Shown: piece by piece, positions 23,085 to 31,756 of the stretch | Layout: each line of letters opens with the position of its first letter | Numbering within the stretch: position 1 is the stretch's first letter | DNA from: an uncultured beta proteobacterium | GTDB lineage: Bacteria; Pseudomonadota; Gammaproteobacteria; Burkholderiales; Rhodocyclaceae | Assembly (NCBI GenBank): GCA_903959855.1 | Contig: CAJBYR010000027.1 | Location: 1-35,043 of the forward strand | Reading direction: 5' to 3' | DNA length: 35,043 bases | Notes under the pieces: model-generated | What the model saw: only the letters and a program-made list of their open reading frames with translations | The model's database searches: none | What the model was told of the DNA's origin: nothing | Program-made: the position numbers and the translations under genes

Positions 23085-25775
23085 ATGCATAACGAACGTC
23101 ATTACCTGCACACCCTCTTCGAGCCGGCTTCCATCGCCATCATCGGTGCCTCGGAAACGCCCAATTCGATCGGCGTGACCCTGGTGCGCAACATGCTCGA
23201 CTCGGGCTACAAGGGCAAACTGTTCTTCGTCAACCCCAAGCATGAAACCGTGTTCGGCCAGAAGGCCTATGCCACGGTCGACACCATTCCGCAACGCCTG
23301 GATATCGCCGTGATCTGCACCAAGGCGGCAACCGTTCCCGAGATCATCGATGCCTGCGGCCGCGCCGGCTGCAAGAACGCCATCGTGATTTCCGGCGGCT
23401 TCTCCGAGGCCGGCCCGCGCGGCGCCTCGCTGGAGCGCGCAGCACTGGAGAATGCCCGGCGCCACGGCATGCGCCTGCTCGGTCCCAACTGCCTCGGGCT
23501 GATGCGTCCGGGGAGCCAGCTCAACCTGACCTTCGGCCACGGCTTCGCCAATGCCGGCACGATTGGCCTGATTTCCCAGTCCGGCGCACTGTGCACCGCC
23601 ATCCTCGACTGGGCGCTGCCCAACAAGGTCGGCTTCTCCAACGTGGTATCGCTGGGCGCCGAAGGTGACATCGACTTCGGCGAAGTCCTCGACTACATGG
23701 TCTCCGACCCGCGCACGGAAAACATTTTTCTCTACATCGAAGGCATCAAGAACGCACGTCGCTTCATGAGCGCTTTGCGTGCCGCCGCGCGCTGCAAGCC
23801 GGTGTTGCTGATCAAGGTCGGCAAGCACCCGGCCGGCGAGAAGGCAGCGCTGTCGCACACCGGGGCCCTGGTCGGCGCCGACGACGTCTTCGACGCCGCC
23901 CTGCGCCGCGCCGGCGTGGTCCGCCTGGCCAATGTCGGTCAGATGTACGCCGCGGCGTCCGCCCTGTTCTCGCACTTCCGTCCGCGCGGCAAACGCCTGG
24001 CCATCATCACCAACGGCGGCGGACCCGGCGTGATGGCCGCCGACCATGCGGCCGACATCGGCATTCCGCTGGCCCAGTTGTCGGCCGCAACCCTGGCCAA
24101 GCTGGGCGAAAAGCTGCCGGTCACCAGCGCGCGCACCAATCCGATTGACATCCTCGGCGACGCCGATCCGGCACGCTATGGCGCCGCGCTGCAAGCCTGC
24201 ATCGACGATGACGGCGTGGACGGGGTGCTGGCCATCCTGACCCCGCAGGCGATGACCGATCCCACCCAGGCGGCACGCACCGTGATCGAAATCGCGCGTC
24301 AATCCGACAAACCGCTGGTGACCTGCTGGATGGGCGAGGAGCAGGTCAGCGAGGCGCGCAAGCTGTTTCAGGGCGCAGCGATACCGACCTTCAGAACGCC
24401 GGAACCGGCAGTCGACCTGTTCTCCCACATCTCCAACTACTACCGCAACCGCCAGTTGCTGATGCAGTCGCCGCCCTCGATTTCCGAGCAGGCGCCGCCG
24501 CGCCTCGAGTCGGCGCGACTGGTGATCGAAACCGCGCTCATGGAAGGGCGCAAGGTCTTGAACGAGATGGAGTCGAAGGCGGTGCTCGCCGCCTTCCGCA
24601 TCCCGATCGCCCAGACCGTGGTGGCGCGCTCGGCCTCCGAAGCCATGGTGCTGGCCGAAGAACTGGGCCTGCCGGTGGTGATGAAGATCGACTCACCGCA
24701 GATCGTGCACAAGGCCGATTCCGGCGGTGTGCGCCTCAACCTCAACAGCCTGGCCGCCGTGCGCGACTCCTGGCTGGAGATCATGGAGGAAGTGAAGAAA
24801 AACCGGCCCGATGCGCACATCAATGGCATTGGCATCGAGCCCATGATCCAGAAGCCCAATGGCCGCGAACTGGTCGTCGGCATGGTCCGCGACAAGATCT
24901 TCGGCCCGACCATCGTCTTCGGTCCCGGCGGCGGCGGCGTCGAAACCCACCTCAGCGACCGCGCCGTGGCCCTGCCGCCACTCAACTCGGTGCTGGTCGC
25001 CGACATGCTGGCATCAACCCGCACCACGGCGCGACTCGGCGAATTCCGCAACATGCCGCCGGTCAATATGCAGGCCATCGAGACCGTGCTGCTCAATGTC
25101 TCGGCCATGGTCTGCGAACTGCCGTGGATCAGGGAGATGGACATCAACCCGCTGATCGTCGACGAGAACACAGCAGTCGCGGTCGACGCCCGCATCACCA
25201 TCGACAACCTGCCGATCACCGCCGGTCGCTATGACCACATGGCGATCCACCCCTACCCCTCGCACTTGCAGACCAGCTACCAGGCCAAGGATGGCACGCA
25301 CGTGACGATCCGCCCGATACGACCCGAAGACGTACGCATCGAGCAGGAGTTCGTGCGCAACCTTTCGGCCGAGGCGCGCTACATGCGTTTCATGAACACC
25401 ATCCGCGAAGTCTCGCCGGCACAGTTGGTGCGCCTGACCCAGATCGACTACGACCGCGAGATGGCCTTCGTCGCCACCATTGACGACCACGGCACAGAAA
25501 AGGAAGTGGGCGTGGCACGCTACGCCACCAACCCGGACGGCGAATCCTGCGAATTCGCCATCGTCGTCGCCGATGACTGGCAAGGCAAGGGCCTGGCACG
25601 CCGCCTGATGGGCGTCATCATCGACACCGCCAGGAGCCGCGGCCTGCGCTACATGCACGGCGATTTCCTGTCCGAGAATTCGCGCATGCTGGCTTTCGTC
25701 GCCAGCCTCGGCTTCGTCCTCTCCGCGCACCCGGAAGATCCGGGCCTCAAGCGCGGTGTGCTGACGCTGAATTGA
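23085..25775 (+). CDS. NDP-forming acyl-CoA synthetase/GNAT acetyltransferase fusion (Pat-like)
   Basis: An 896-residue protein with the layout of the lysine acetyltransferase Pat/PatZ. The order is a CoA-binding domain (about 10-140, IAIIGASETPNSIG), a succinyl-CoA-ligase-like domain (about 150-460), an ATP-grasp domain (about 490-715, VVMKIDSPQIVHKADSGGV) and a C-terminal GNAT domain (about 738-896, with acetyl-CoA loop WQGKGLARR). Pat proteins acetylate and inactivate acetyl-CoA synthetase and other enzymes. In this copy the synthetase His is kept (His258 in SHTGAL), while, as I recall, enteric Pat has lost it, so it may also make acyl-CoA. It follows the hemerythrin cyclase after 139 bp and shares one base with tag (TGATG). 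Confidence 0.9.
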   Translation: MHNERHYLHTLFEPASIAIIGASETPNSIGVTLVRNMLDSGYKGKLFFVNPKHETVFGQKAYATVDTIPQRLDIAVICTKAATVPEIIDACGRAGCKNAIVISGGFSEAGPRGASLERAALENARRHGMRLLGPNCLGLMRPGSQLNLTFGHGFANAGTIGLISQSGALCTAILDWALPNKVGFSNVVSLGAEGDIDFGEVLDYMVSDPRTENIFLYIEGIKNARRFMSALRAAARCKPVLLIKVGKHPAGEKAALSHTGALVGADDVFDAALRRAGVVRLANVGQMYAAASALFSHFRPRGKRLAIITNGGGPGVMAADHAADIGIPLAQLSAATLAKLGEKLPVTSARTNPIDILGDADPARYGAALQACIDDDGVDGVLAILTPQAMTDPTQAARTVIEIARQSDKPLVTCWMGEEQVSEARKLFQGAAIPTFRTPEPAVDLFSHISNYYRNRQLLMQSPPSISEQAPPRLESARLVIETALMEGRKVLNEMESKAVLAAFRIPIAQTVVARSASEAMVLAEELGLPVVMKIDSPQIVHKADSGGVRLNLNSLAAVRDSWLEIMEEVKKNRPDAHINGIGIEPMIQKPNGRELVVGMVRDKIFGPTIVFGPGGGGVETHLSDRAVALPPLNSVLVADMLASTRTTARLGEFRNMPPVNMQAIETVLLNVSAMVCELPWIREMDINPLIVDENTAVAVDARITIDNLPITAGRYDHMAIHPYPSHLQTSYQAKDGTHVTIRPIRPEDVRIEQEFVRNLSAEARYMRFMNTIREVSPAQLVRLTQIDYDREMAFVATIDDHGTEKEVGVARYATNPDGESCEFAIVVADDWQGKGLARRLMGVIIDTARSRGLRYMHGDFLSENSRMLAFVASLGFVLSAHPEDPGLKRGVLTLN

Positions 25776-26362
25776 TGGCGGGAGTCGGCGCTCACGACAC
25801 GGCGCGCTGCCCCTGGTGCGGTGACGATCCGCTGTATGTCGCCTACCACGACCAGGAATGGGGCGTACCCTGCCATGATGAACGCGCGCTGTTCGAGTTC
25901 CTGATCCTCGAAGGCGCCCAGGCCGGATTGTCCTGGATCACCATCCTCAAAAAGCGCGAGAACTACCGCCGTGCCTACCACGGCTTCGATCCGCAACAGA
26001 TCGCTCGCTACGGCGAGAAGGATGTCGCCCGCCTGCTGGCCGATGCCGGCATCGTGCGCAACCGGCTGAAGGTGGCGGCGAGCATAGACAACGCCCGCGC
26101 CACGCTGGAACTCTACGAGCAAGGCGGCAGCCTCGATCAGTTGCTGTGGTCCTTCGTCGACGGCCGGCCGCGCGTCAATCGCTGGCGCAGCATGTCGGAG
26201 GTTCCGGCGATCACGCCGCAGGCCGAAGCCATGTCGAAGGAACTCAAGCGCCGCGGCTTCCGCTTCATCGGGCCGACCGTGATGTACGCCCACATGCAGG
26301 CCACCGGCATGGTCAACGATCACCTGGTTTCCTGCCCGCGCCACGCCGCGGTGATGCGCTGA
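25775..26362 (+). CDS. tag: DNA-3-methyladenine glycosylase I
   Basis: Tag removes 3-methyladenine from alkylated DNA as the first step of base excision repair. The 195-residue protein has RCPWCGDDPLYVAYHDQEWG near the N-terminus and VNDHLVSCPRH at the C-terminus; together these give the Cys and His ligands of the structural zinc. FLILEGAQAGLSW and RNRLKV are further family blocks. The ATG at 25775 shares its A with the TGA of the Pat-like gene, so translation is probably coupled. A TTG three bases earlier is possible but unneeded. A functional link to the upstream gene is not obvious. Confidence 0.95.
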   Translation: MAGVGAHDTARCPWCGDDPLYVAYHDQEWGVPCHDERALFEFLILEGAQAGLSWITILKKRENYRRAYHGFDPQQIARYGEKDVARLLADAGIVRNRLKVAASIDNARATLELYEQGGSLDQLLWSFVDGRPRVNRWRSMSEVPAITPQAEAMSKELKRRGFRFIGPTVMYAHMQATGMVNDHLVSCPRHAAVMR

Positions 26363-26394
26363 AGCTCCGGCGCCACGGGGCGCCGCTGTCAAAT

Positions 26395-26449
26395 GTCCGG
26401 AACACAAACGTCCGGAACCCGTTGGCAGCAAAGGGAATCTGGTTACAAT
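26395..26449 (+). promoter_or_regulatory. Sigma-70-like promoter and direct repeats before the GAF cyclase
   Basis: TTGGCA (26422-26427), 16 bp, TACAAT (26444-26449) is a good sigma-70 match 41 bp before the ATG at 26491. Just upstream, GTCCGGAAC occurs twice (26395-26403 and 26410-26418), 15 bp start to start, ending three bases before the -35. The repeat placement suits an activator, but the binding protein is unknown. Confidence 0.5.
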
Positions 26450-26490
26450 AGCTGTATCCGGTATCCACAGGCCTTCCGCTCCCGTCGCGC

Positions 26491-28848
26491 ATGCTGATCG
26501 GCTTTGAAACCATCCGCGAAATTCTCGAGCATCGCCTGCACCAGGATGACATCGAGCGCCTGCTCCACGGCCTCGACGAAAGCGGCAAGGCGGAACTGTT
26601 CTACCGCATCACCGAAATGCTGCGCCGGACCACGGCGCTGGCCGACATCGCCAACCGGGTCAACGACAGCCTCTCGCTGGATGTGCTCTTCCCGCGCCTG
26701 ATGGAAGTCGTCACCGAAGCGCTCAACGCCGACCGCAGCACGCTCTTCCTCCACGACCCCGAGACCGGCGATCTGTTCTCGCGCGTGTTGCAGGGCGACA
26801 CCATCGGCGAGATCCGCTTTCCCAGCAATCTCGGCGTGGCCGGTTCAGTATTCACCCGCGGCGCTGCCGAAATCATCGGCGACGCCTATGCCGACACCCG
26901 CTTCAACCAGGACGTCGACCGCAAGACCGGCTACCGCACCCGCAACATCCTCTGCGTGCCGATCCGCAACAAGAAGCGCGAGGTGATCGGCGTCACCCAG
27001 GTGCTGAACAAGCTCTCCGGTGACTTCGACGCCGAGGACAAGCGCCTGCTCGAAGGCCTTTCGCTGCAAGCCTCAGCGGCCCTGGAAAACGCCCGCCTGT
27101 TCGAGAAGGTGGAGCGCCAGCAGCGCGAAGAAGCGATGCTGCTCGAAGTCAGCATTTCCATCGTCTCCGAGATCCACCTCGACCCGCTGCTGGAAAAAAT
27201 AATGGCAGCCGCGACCACGCTTCTGAGCGCCGACCGCGGCACGCTGTTTCTCTACGACCCTGCCGCCGAGGAGTTGTACTCGCGCGTCGCCGGCGGCATC
27301 ACCGCGGAAGGCATCCGCTTTCCGGCCAATGCCGGACTCGCTGGCGAGTGCTTCAGCAACGGCAAGGTCATAAACCTGGCCGACGCCTACGCCGATTCGC
27401 GCTTCAACCAGGAAGTCGATCGCCACACCGGCTACCGCACCCACAGCATGCTGTGCATGCCCATCGTCGCCCGCGGCGAGCGCAAGATCGGCGTCATGCA
27501 GATCCTCAATCGACGCGGCGGCCCCTTCGGTCCCGCCGAGGAACGGCGCCTGCGCGCCTTCTGCGCCCAGGCCGCAGTGGCCATCGAAAACGCCCAGCTG
27601 TTCGAGGAAGTGCGCGCCGAGCGCAACTACAACGAGGCCATCCTCCATTCCATGAACAACGCCGTGCTGACTCTCGACGCGGCCGGCGTGGTGCGCAAGG
27701 TCAACGGCGCGGCGGCGCGCATCCTGCGCAGGGGCGCGGAAGACCTGGTCGGACGCGAACTCGACGAACTCTTCCCCGGTCGCAACCGCTGGGTGGTGAA
27801 CAGCCTGGCCAAGGTGCGGGATTCCGGCCGCACCGACATCACCATCGATACCGACCTCGTCATCGAAGGCAGCGAAGCCGTATCGGTCAATCTGGTCACC
27901 GTGCCATTGACCAGCATGCGCGACGAGCCCATCGGCTACATGCTGATGATGGAGGACATCACCCGCGAGAAGCGCCTGCGCAACACCATGTCGCGCTACA
28001 TGAGCAAATCGGTGGTGGACAAGCTGATGGAAAGCGGCGAGGCAGAACTCGGCGGCATCGGCCGCGACGTCAGCGTGCTGTTTTCCGACATCCGCGGCTT
28101 CACCTCGATTTCCGAGCGCCTCGGCGCCAAGGAGACGGTGGCTCTGCTCAACGAATACTTCACCGACATGGTCGACATTGTCTTCGCCCACAACGGCGTG
28201 CTCGACAAGTACATCGGCGACATGATCATGGCCGTGTTCGGTTCGGTGCTGCAAAGCGAAGAGGACGCCAGCAATGCGGTGATCGTCGGCAACAAGATGA
28301 TGACCGGCCTGCACCAGCTCAACCGCCGGCGCATCGCGCGCGGCTCGGAACCGATCCGCATCGGAGTCGGCATCAGTACCGGCAATGTCGTCGCGGGCAA
28401 TATCGGGTCGATGAAGCGCATGGAGTACACAGTGATCGGCGACCGCGTCAACCTGGCCGAACGGCTGGAAAGCGCCAACAAGTTTTACGGCACGTCCATC
28501 CTGCTTTGCGATACCACCTGGGCGGCGGTAAAGCACCACGCGGCGACCCGCGAGATCGACCTGATCCGCGTGCGCGGACGTGCTACGCCGGTCGCCATCT
28601 ATGAGGCGCTCGGCCATCACTCCGAGGACAGCTTTCCGCATCGCGAGGAGGTGCTGGAAGCCTTCTCTACCGGCCTGCGGCACTACCGCCGCCGCGACTG
28701 GTTCGGCGCAGAGCGTCATTTCAGCGACGCGCTGGATGCCCACCCGATGGACGGACCGACCCGGATCTACCTCGAACGCTGCCAGTTCTATCGCAAGCAC
28801 CCGCCCGCCGATGACTGGGATGGCGTCTGGGAAATGCTGAACAAGTAG
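26491..28848 (+). CDS. Adenylate cyclase with GAF-GAF-PAS sensory region
   Basis: A 785-residue soluble class III cyclase. After an N-terminal helix come GAF-A (about 58-200), GAF-B (about 228-370), a PAS domain (about 380-490), the catalytic domain (about 520-665) and a TPR-like tail (about 718-765). Catalytic residues are complete: Asp533 (FSDIRGFT) and Asp577 (DKYIGDMIM) for metals, Lys573 and Asp651 for adenine, Asn654 and Arg658 for catalysis. The architecture matches Anabaena CyaB1/CyaB2, whose GAF domains bind cAMP. Both GAFs keep a partial NKFDE-like pattern (NK..F...D at 173-183; NR..F...EE at 340-351) and a shared RFNQ.VDR.TGYRT block. cAMP or cGMP feedback is therefore plausible. 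It is preceded by a good promoter. Confidence 0.92.
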   Translation: MLIGFETIREILEHRLHQDDIERLLHGLDESGKAELFYRITEMLRRTTALADIANRVNDSLSLDVLFPRLMEVVTEALNADRSTLFLHDPETGDLFSRVLQGDTIGEIRFPSNLGVAGSVFTRGAAEIIGDAYADTRFNQDVDRKTGYRTRNILCVPIRNKKREVIGVTQVLNKLSGDFDAEDKRLLEGLSLQASAALENARLFEKVERQQREEAMLLEVSISIVSEIHLDPLLEKIMAAATTLLSADRGTLFLYDPAAEELYSRVAGGITAEGIRFPANAGLAGECFSNGKVINLADAYADSRFNQEVDRHTGYRTHSMLCMPIVARGERKIGVMQILNRRGGPFGPAEERRLRAFCAQAAVAIENAQLFEEVRAERNYNEAILHSMNNAVLTLDAAGVVRKVNGAAARILRRGAEDLVGRELDELFPGRNRWVVNSLAKVRDSGRTDITIDTDLVIEGSEAVSVNLVTVPLTSMRDEPIGYMLMMEDITREKRLRNTMSRYMSKSVVDKLMESGEAELGGIGRDVSVLFSDIRGFTSISERLGAKETVALLNEYFTDMVDIVFAHNGVLDKYIGDMIMAVFGSVLQSEEDASNAVIVGNKMMTGLHQLNRRRIARGSEPIRIGVGISTGNVVAGNIGSMKRMEYTVIGDRVNLAERLESANKFYGTSILLCDTTWAAVKHHAATREIDLIRVRGRATPVAIYEALGHHSEDSFPHREEVLEAFSTGLRHYRRRDWFGAERHFSDALDAHPMDGPTRIYLERCQFYRKHPPADDWDGVWEMLNK

Positions 28849-28865
28849 CCGGACCCGGCCCCGCC

Positions 28866-30401
28866 ATGCAACTCTCGTCGCTGCTCGCCCACCATGCCCG
28901 CTACCGGCCGCAAGCCACGGCGGTGGTCTTCGAGGAACTGCGCTTCGACTACCGCGAGTTCAATGCCCGCGTCGATCGCGTCGCCCACGCCCTGCTCGGT
29001 CTCGGCATCAAAAAAGGCGAGCGTGTCGCCACCCTGCTGCCGAACACCCTGGAACTGCTGGAACTCTATTGGGCCTGCGCCCGCAGCGGCGCCGTCATCG
29101 TGCCGCTTTCGCCGCTCTTGACCGGCAGCGGCCTCGCCAGCCTGATCAATGACGCCGGCGCCATCTGCCTCGTTACCCAAACGAGCCTTCTACCGGTAGT
29201 TGATGCCGTGCTGGCGGAGCTGCCGACTCTCACGGCCACGCGCGTGCTGCTGATCGATGCCGAGACACCGCCCTGGGGCAGCTACGCGCGACGGGTCGCC
29301 GCCGCGCCAGAAGGCCCGCCGCCGGATGCGTACATCGCCCCCGACGACCTGTTCAACATCATGTACACCTCGGGCACCACCGGCCTGCCCAAGGGCATCA
29401 TGCACAGCCACCGCGTCCGCGCCAACTATGCGCTGCTGCTGGGCCCGGCCTGGCGCATGACACCCGAATCGGTGGTGCTGCACACCGGCGCCATCGTTTT
29501 CAACGGCGCCTTCGTCACCCTGATGCCGGCCTTTCATCTCGGCGCCACCTACATCCTGCAGCGCCAGTTCGACGCTACGGCGATGATCGAAACCATCGCC
29601 CGCGAGAAGGTCACCCACATCATGGTGGTGCCGGCGCAGATCATCGCCCTGCTCGACTCGCCCGCCTTCGACCCCGCGAAACTGGCCTCGCTGCAGATGA
29701 TCCTTTCACTCGGCGCACCGCTGGCCCAGGCGCGCAAGGACCAGCTCAACACCCTGCTGCCCGGCCGCTTCCACGAACTCTACGGTCTCACCGAGGGCTT
29801 CATCACCATCCTCGACAAGACCGAGGCGGTGCGCAAAGCAGGGTCGGTCGGCTGCCCGCAAGCCTTCAGCGAGATCCGCATCGTCGATGAGGAAGGCCGT
29901 GATCTGCCGCCCGGGCAGGCCGGCGAGATCATCGGCCGCGGACCCATGGCCATGCAGGGTTATTGGGGCAAGCCGGAGTTGACCGGGCAGACCGTCCGCG
30001 ACGGCTGGATTTTCAGCGGCGACATCGGCCACCTTGATGACGAAGGCTACCTCTACCTGGTCGACCGCAAGAAGGACATGATCGACTCCGGCGGCGTCAA
30101 GGTCTATCCTCGCGACGTCGAGGACGTCGCCAGTCGCCACCCCGAGGTGGCCGAGGTGGCGGTGTTCGGCGTGCCGCACGACACCTGGGGCGAAACGCCG
30201 CTTGCCGCAATCGTCTTGAAAGTCGGCGCTGGCGCCACGGCGGATGAATTGCGCGACTGGATCAACGAACGCGTCGCCGCCCGCTACCAGCGCGTGCGGG
30301 AAGTCACCATCCTCGACGCCTTCCCGCGCAACGCCGCAGGCAAAACGCTCAAGCGCGAAATGCGCGAACCCTACTGGGCGGGACGGGCTACGAAGATTTG
30401 A
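28866..30401 (+). CDS. AMP-forming acyl-CoA synthetase
   Basis: A 511-residue class I adenylate-forming enzyme that would activate a carboxylic acid to acyl-AMP and then to acyl-CoA. The ATP motif MYTSGTTGLPKG, the YGLTEG motif, the hinge block DRKKDMIDSGGVKVYPRDVE and the C-terminal catalytic Lys in NAAGKTLKR are all present. It resembles FadD-like or medium/long-chain acyl-CoA ligases more than acetyl-CoA synthetase, but the substrate cannot be fixed. It begins 17 bases after the GAF cyclase stop, which suggests co-transcription with the cyclase. Enzymes of this class are common targets of Pat-type acetylation on that Lys. Its last 14 bases overlap the convergent MFS gene. Confidence 0.92.
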   Translation: MQLSSLLAHHARYRPQATAVVFEELRFDYREFNARVDRVAHALLGLGIKKGERVATLLPNTLELLELYWACARSGAVIVPLSPLLTGSGLASLINDAGAICLVTQTSLLPVVDAVLAELPTLTATRVLLIDAETPPWGSYARRVAAAPEGPPPDAYIAPDDLFNIMYTSGTTGLPKGIMHSHRVRANYALLLGPAWRMTPESVVLHTGAIVFNGAFVTLMPAFHLGATYILQRQFDATAMIETIAREKVTHIMVVPAQIIALLDSPAFDPAKLASLQMILSLGAPLAQARKDQLNTLLPGRFHELYGLTEGFITILDKTEAVRKAGSVGCPQAFSEIRIVDEEGRDLPPGQAGEIIGRGPMAMQGYWGKPELTGQTVRDGWIFSGDIGHLDDEGYLYLVDRKKDMIDSGGVKVYPRDVEDVASRHPEVAEVAVFGVPHDTWGETPLAAIVLKVGAGATADELRDWINERVAARYQRVREVTILDAFPRNAAGKTLKREMREPYWAGRATKI

Positions 30402-31623
30402 CCGGGCGCGGGACGACACGCCGCCCCATCGCCAGCACCGTCACCACGGCGAGGATCTGCAGCAGCGCGACCCCGGGCAGCACGCCGTCGCGCCCACCGG
30501 CATCGAGCAGCATGCCGAAGGCCAGCGGCCCCAGAGCAAGGCCGACGTCGAGGCCCGAATAGACGAAGCCATAGACACGACCGAAGGCCGGCGATTCCTT
30601 GCCACCGGCAATCGATTCGGTGGCGACGCGGCGCACCAGCAGGTCGCGCGAGGGGCCGGCCAGCCCGACGCCGACGCCGATGCCGACCATCAGCGGAACA
30701 ACCGCCCATGCGGGCGGCAGGCCGCTGGCCAGGGCAATGGCGAACACGGCGGCGCCGATCAGCGCGGCACCGACAGTGCGATCGTGGGCATGCACGCGCA
30801 CGGCGATGAAGCCGCCGGCCACCATGCCCCCCGCCGAACCCAGCAGGTAGCCGGTCAGGGCCGCCACGCCAGCCGCCGCGGAAATGCCGTACAAGCCACC
30901 CAGCACCGGCACCGAAAAACTTTGTAGTCCGCCGAAGGCTGCGGTGATCAGCAGGAAGAACAGGAAGGCCAGCCAGATCGCGGGCAGGCCGAGGAAGCCG
31001 AACACGGTTCCGCTCGCCGTGGCGCCAGCGCCGACTCTCGGCCTGTCGTCGTCGAGCAAGGGACGCGCACGCTGCAAGGCGGCCACGGTCGCCATGGCGA
31101 CCAGCGCAGCGGCAATGCCGGCGCCGCGCCAGCCAGCCCAGGCCAGGGCCGTGCCCGAGATCGCGGCGCCGATGGCCCAGCCGAGGTTGCCCGAAAGCCC
31201 ATGCACCGAAAAGGCATAGCCCAGGCGCGACGGGGACACCTTTTTGTTCAGCAGCGAAAAATCGGCCGGATGGAACACGGAGTTGCCGACACCGGCCACG
31301 GCCACCGCCAGCACCAGCATCCAGTAGTTGGTGGCGGCCGCCAGTGCCAGGCCCGAGGCGGCGAGCATGCCCACACCGGCCATCAATACCCGGCGTGCGC
31401 CATAGCGATCGACGACGATGCCCGCCAGTGCCTGGCCCACGCCCGAGATCGTGAAGAAGACCGTCATCAGGAAGCCGGCTTCGGTGTAGCCGAAGCCGAA
31501 GTCCGGCATCAGCAAGGGGAACAGCGGCGGTAACAAAAGATGAAACAGGTGCGAGGTGGCGTGGGCGACGCCAACCAGCGCAATCACTGCCGCATCGGCG
31601 CGGATCGGGCGGGTGTCGGGCAT
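30388..31623 (-). CDS. MFS transporter
   Basis: A 411-residue major facilitator protein with 12 predicted membrane helices. The cytoplasmic motif A between helices 2 and 3 is visible as GIVVDRYGARRV, and a weaker copy follows helix 8. The N-half has NSVFHPADFSLLNKKV, and the C-half GIGVGVGLAGPSRDLLVRR. The HPAD block is reminiscent of the fosmidomycin-resistance (Fsr) type, but this is a loose likeness. Substrate is unknown. The ATG at 31623 has no good ribosome site. It is convergent with the acyl-CoA synthetase gene (14-base overlap) and divergent from the exported helical protein. Confidence 0.87.
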   Translation of the reverse strand: MPDTRPIRADAAVIALVGVAHATSHLFHLLLPPLFPLLMPDFGFGYTEAGFLMTVFFTISGVGQALAGIVVDRYGARRVLMAGVGMLAASGLALAAATNYWMLVLAVAVAGVGNSVFHPADFSLLNKKVSPSRLGYAFSVHGLSGNLGWAIGAAISGTALAWAGWRGAGIAAALVAMATVAALQRARPLLDDDRPRVGAGATASGTVFGFLGLPAIWLAFLFFLLITAAFGGLQSFSVPVLGGLYGISAAAGVAALTGYLLGSAGGMVAGGFIAVRVHAHDRTVGAALIGAAVFAIALASGLPPAWAVVPLMVGIGVGVGLAGPSRDLLVRRVATESIAGGKESPAFGRVYGFVYSGLDVGLALGPLAFGMLLDAGGRDGVLPGVALLQILAVVTVLAMGRRVVPRPVKSS

Positions 31624-31756
31624 CGGCCGATGCTAACCGATATCCCGCGCCGACATATTCACTGACACTTGCTCACAGACTCAGCGAAAGGCCCTCGCCA
31701 AGATTCGCTTCATGGACGACGCATGGGCGCCGTCCGAAACCACGAGGAGAAGGACC

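Noticed and set aside
26368-26385. A 7-bp GC hairpin (CGGCGCC/GGCGCCG) after tag as terminator
   Set aside because: No U-tract follows on the plus strand, so it is not called as a terminator.
27073-28800. A 575-codon frame on the minus strand opposite the GAF cyclase
   Set aside because: Shadow of a gene with complete catalytic motifs on the other strand; no domain or ribosome site of its own.
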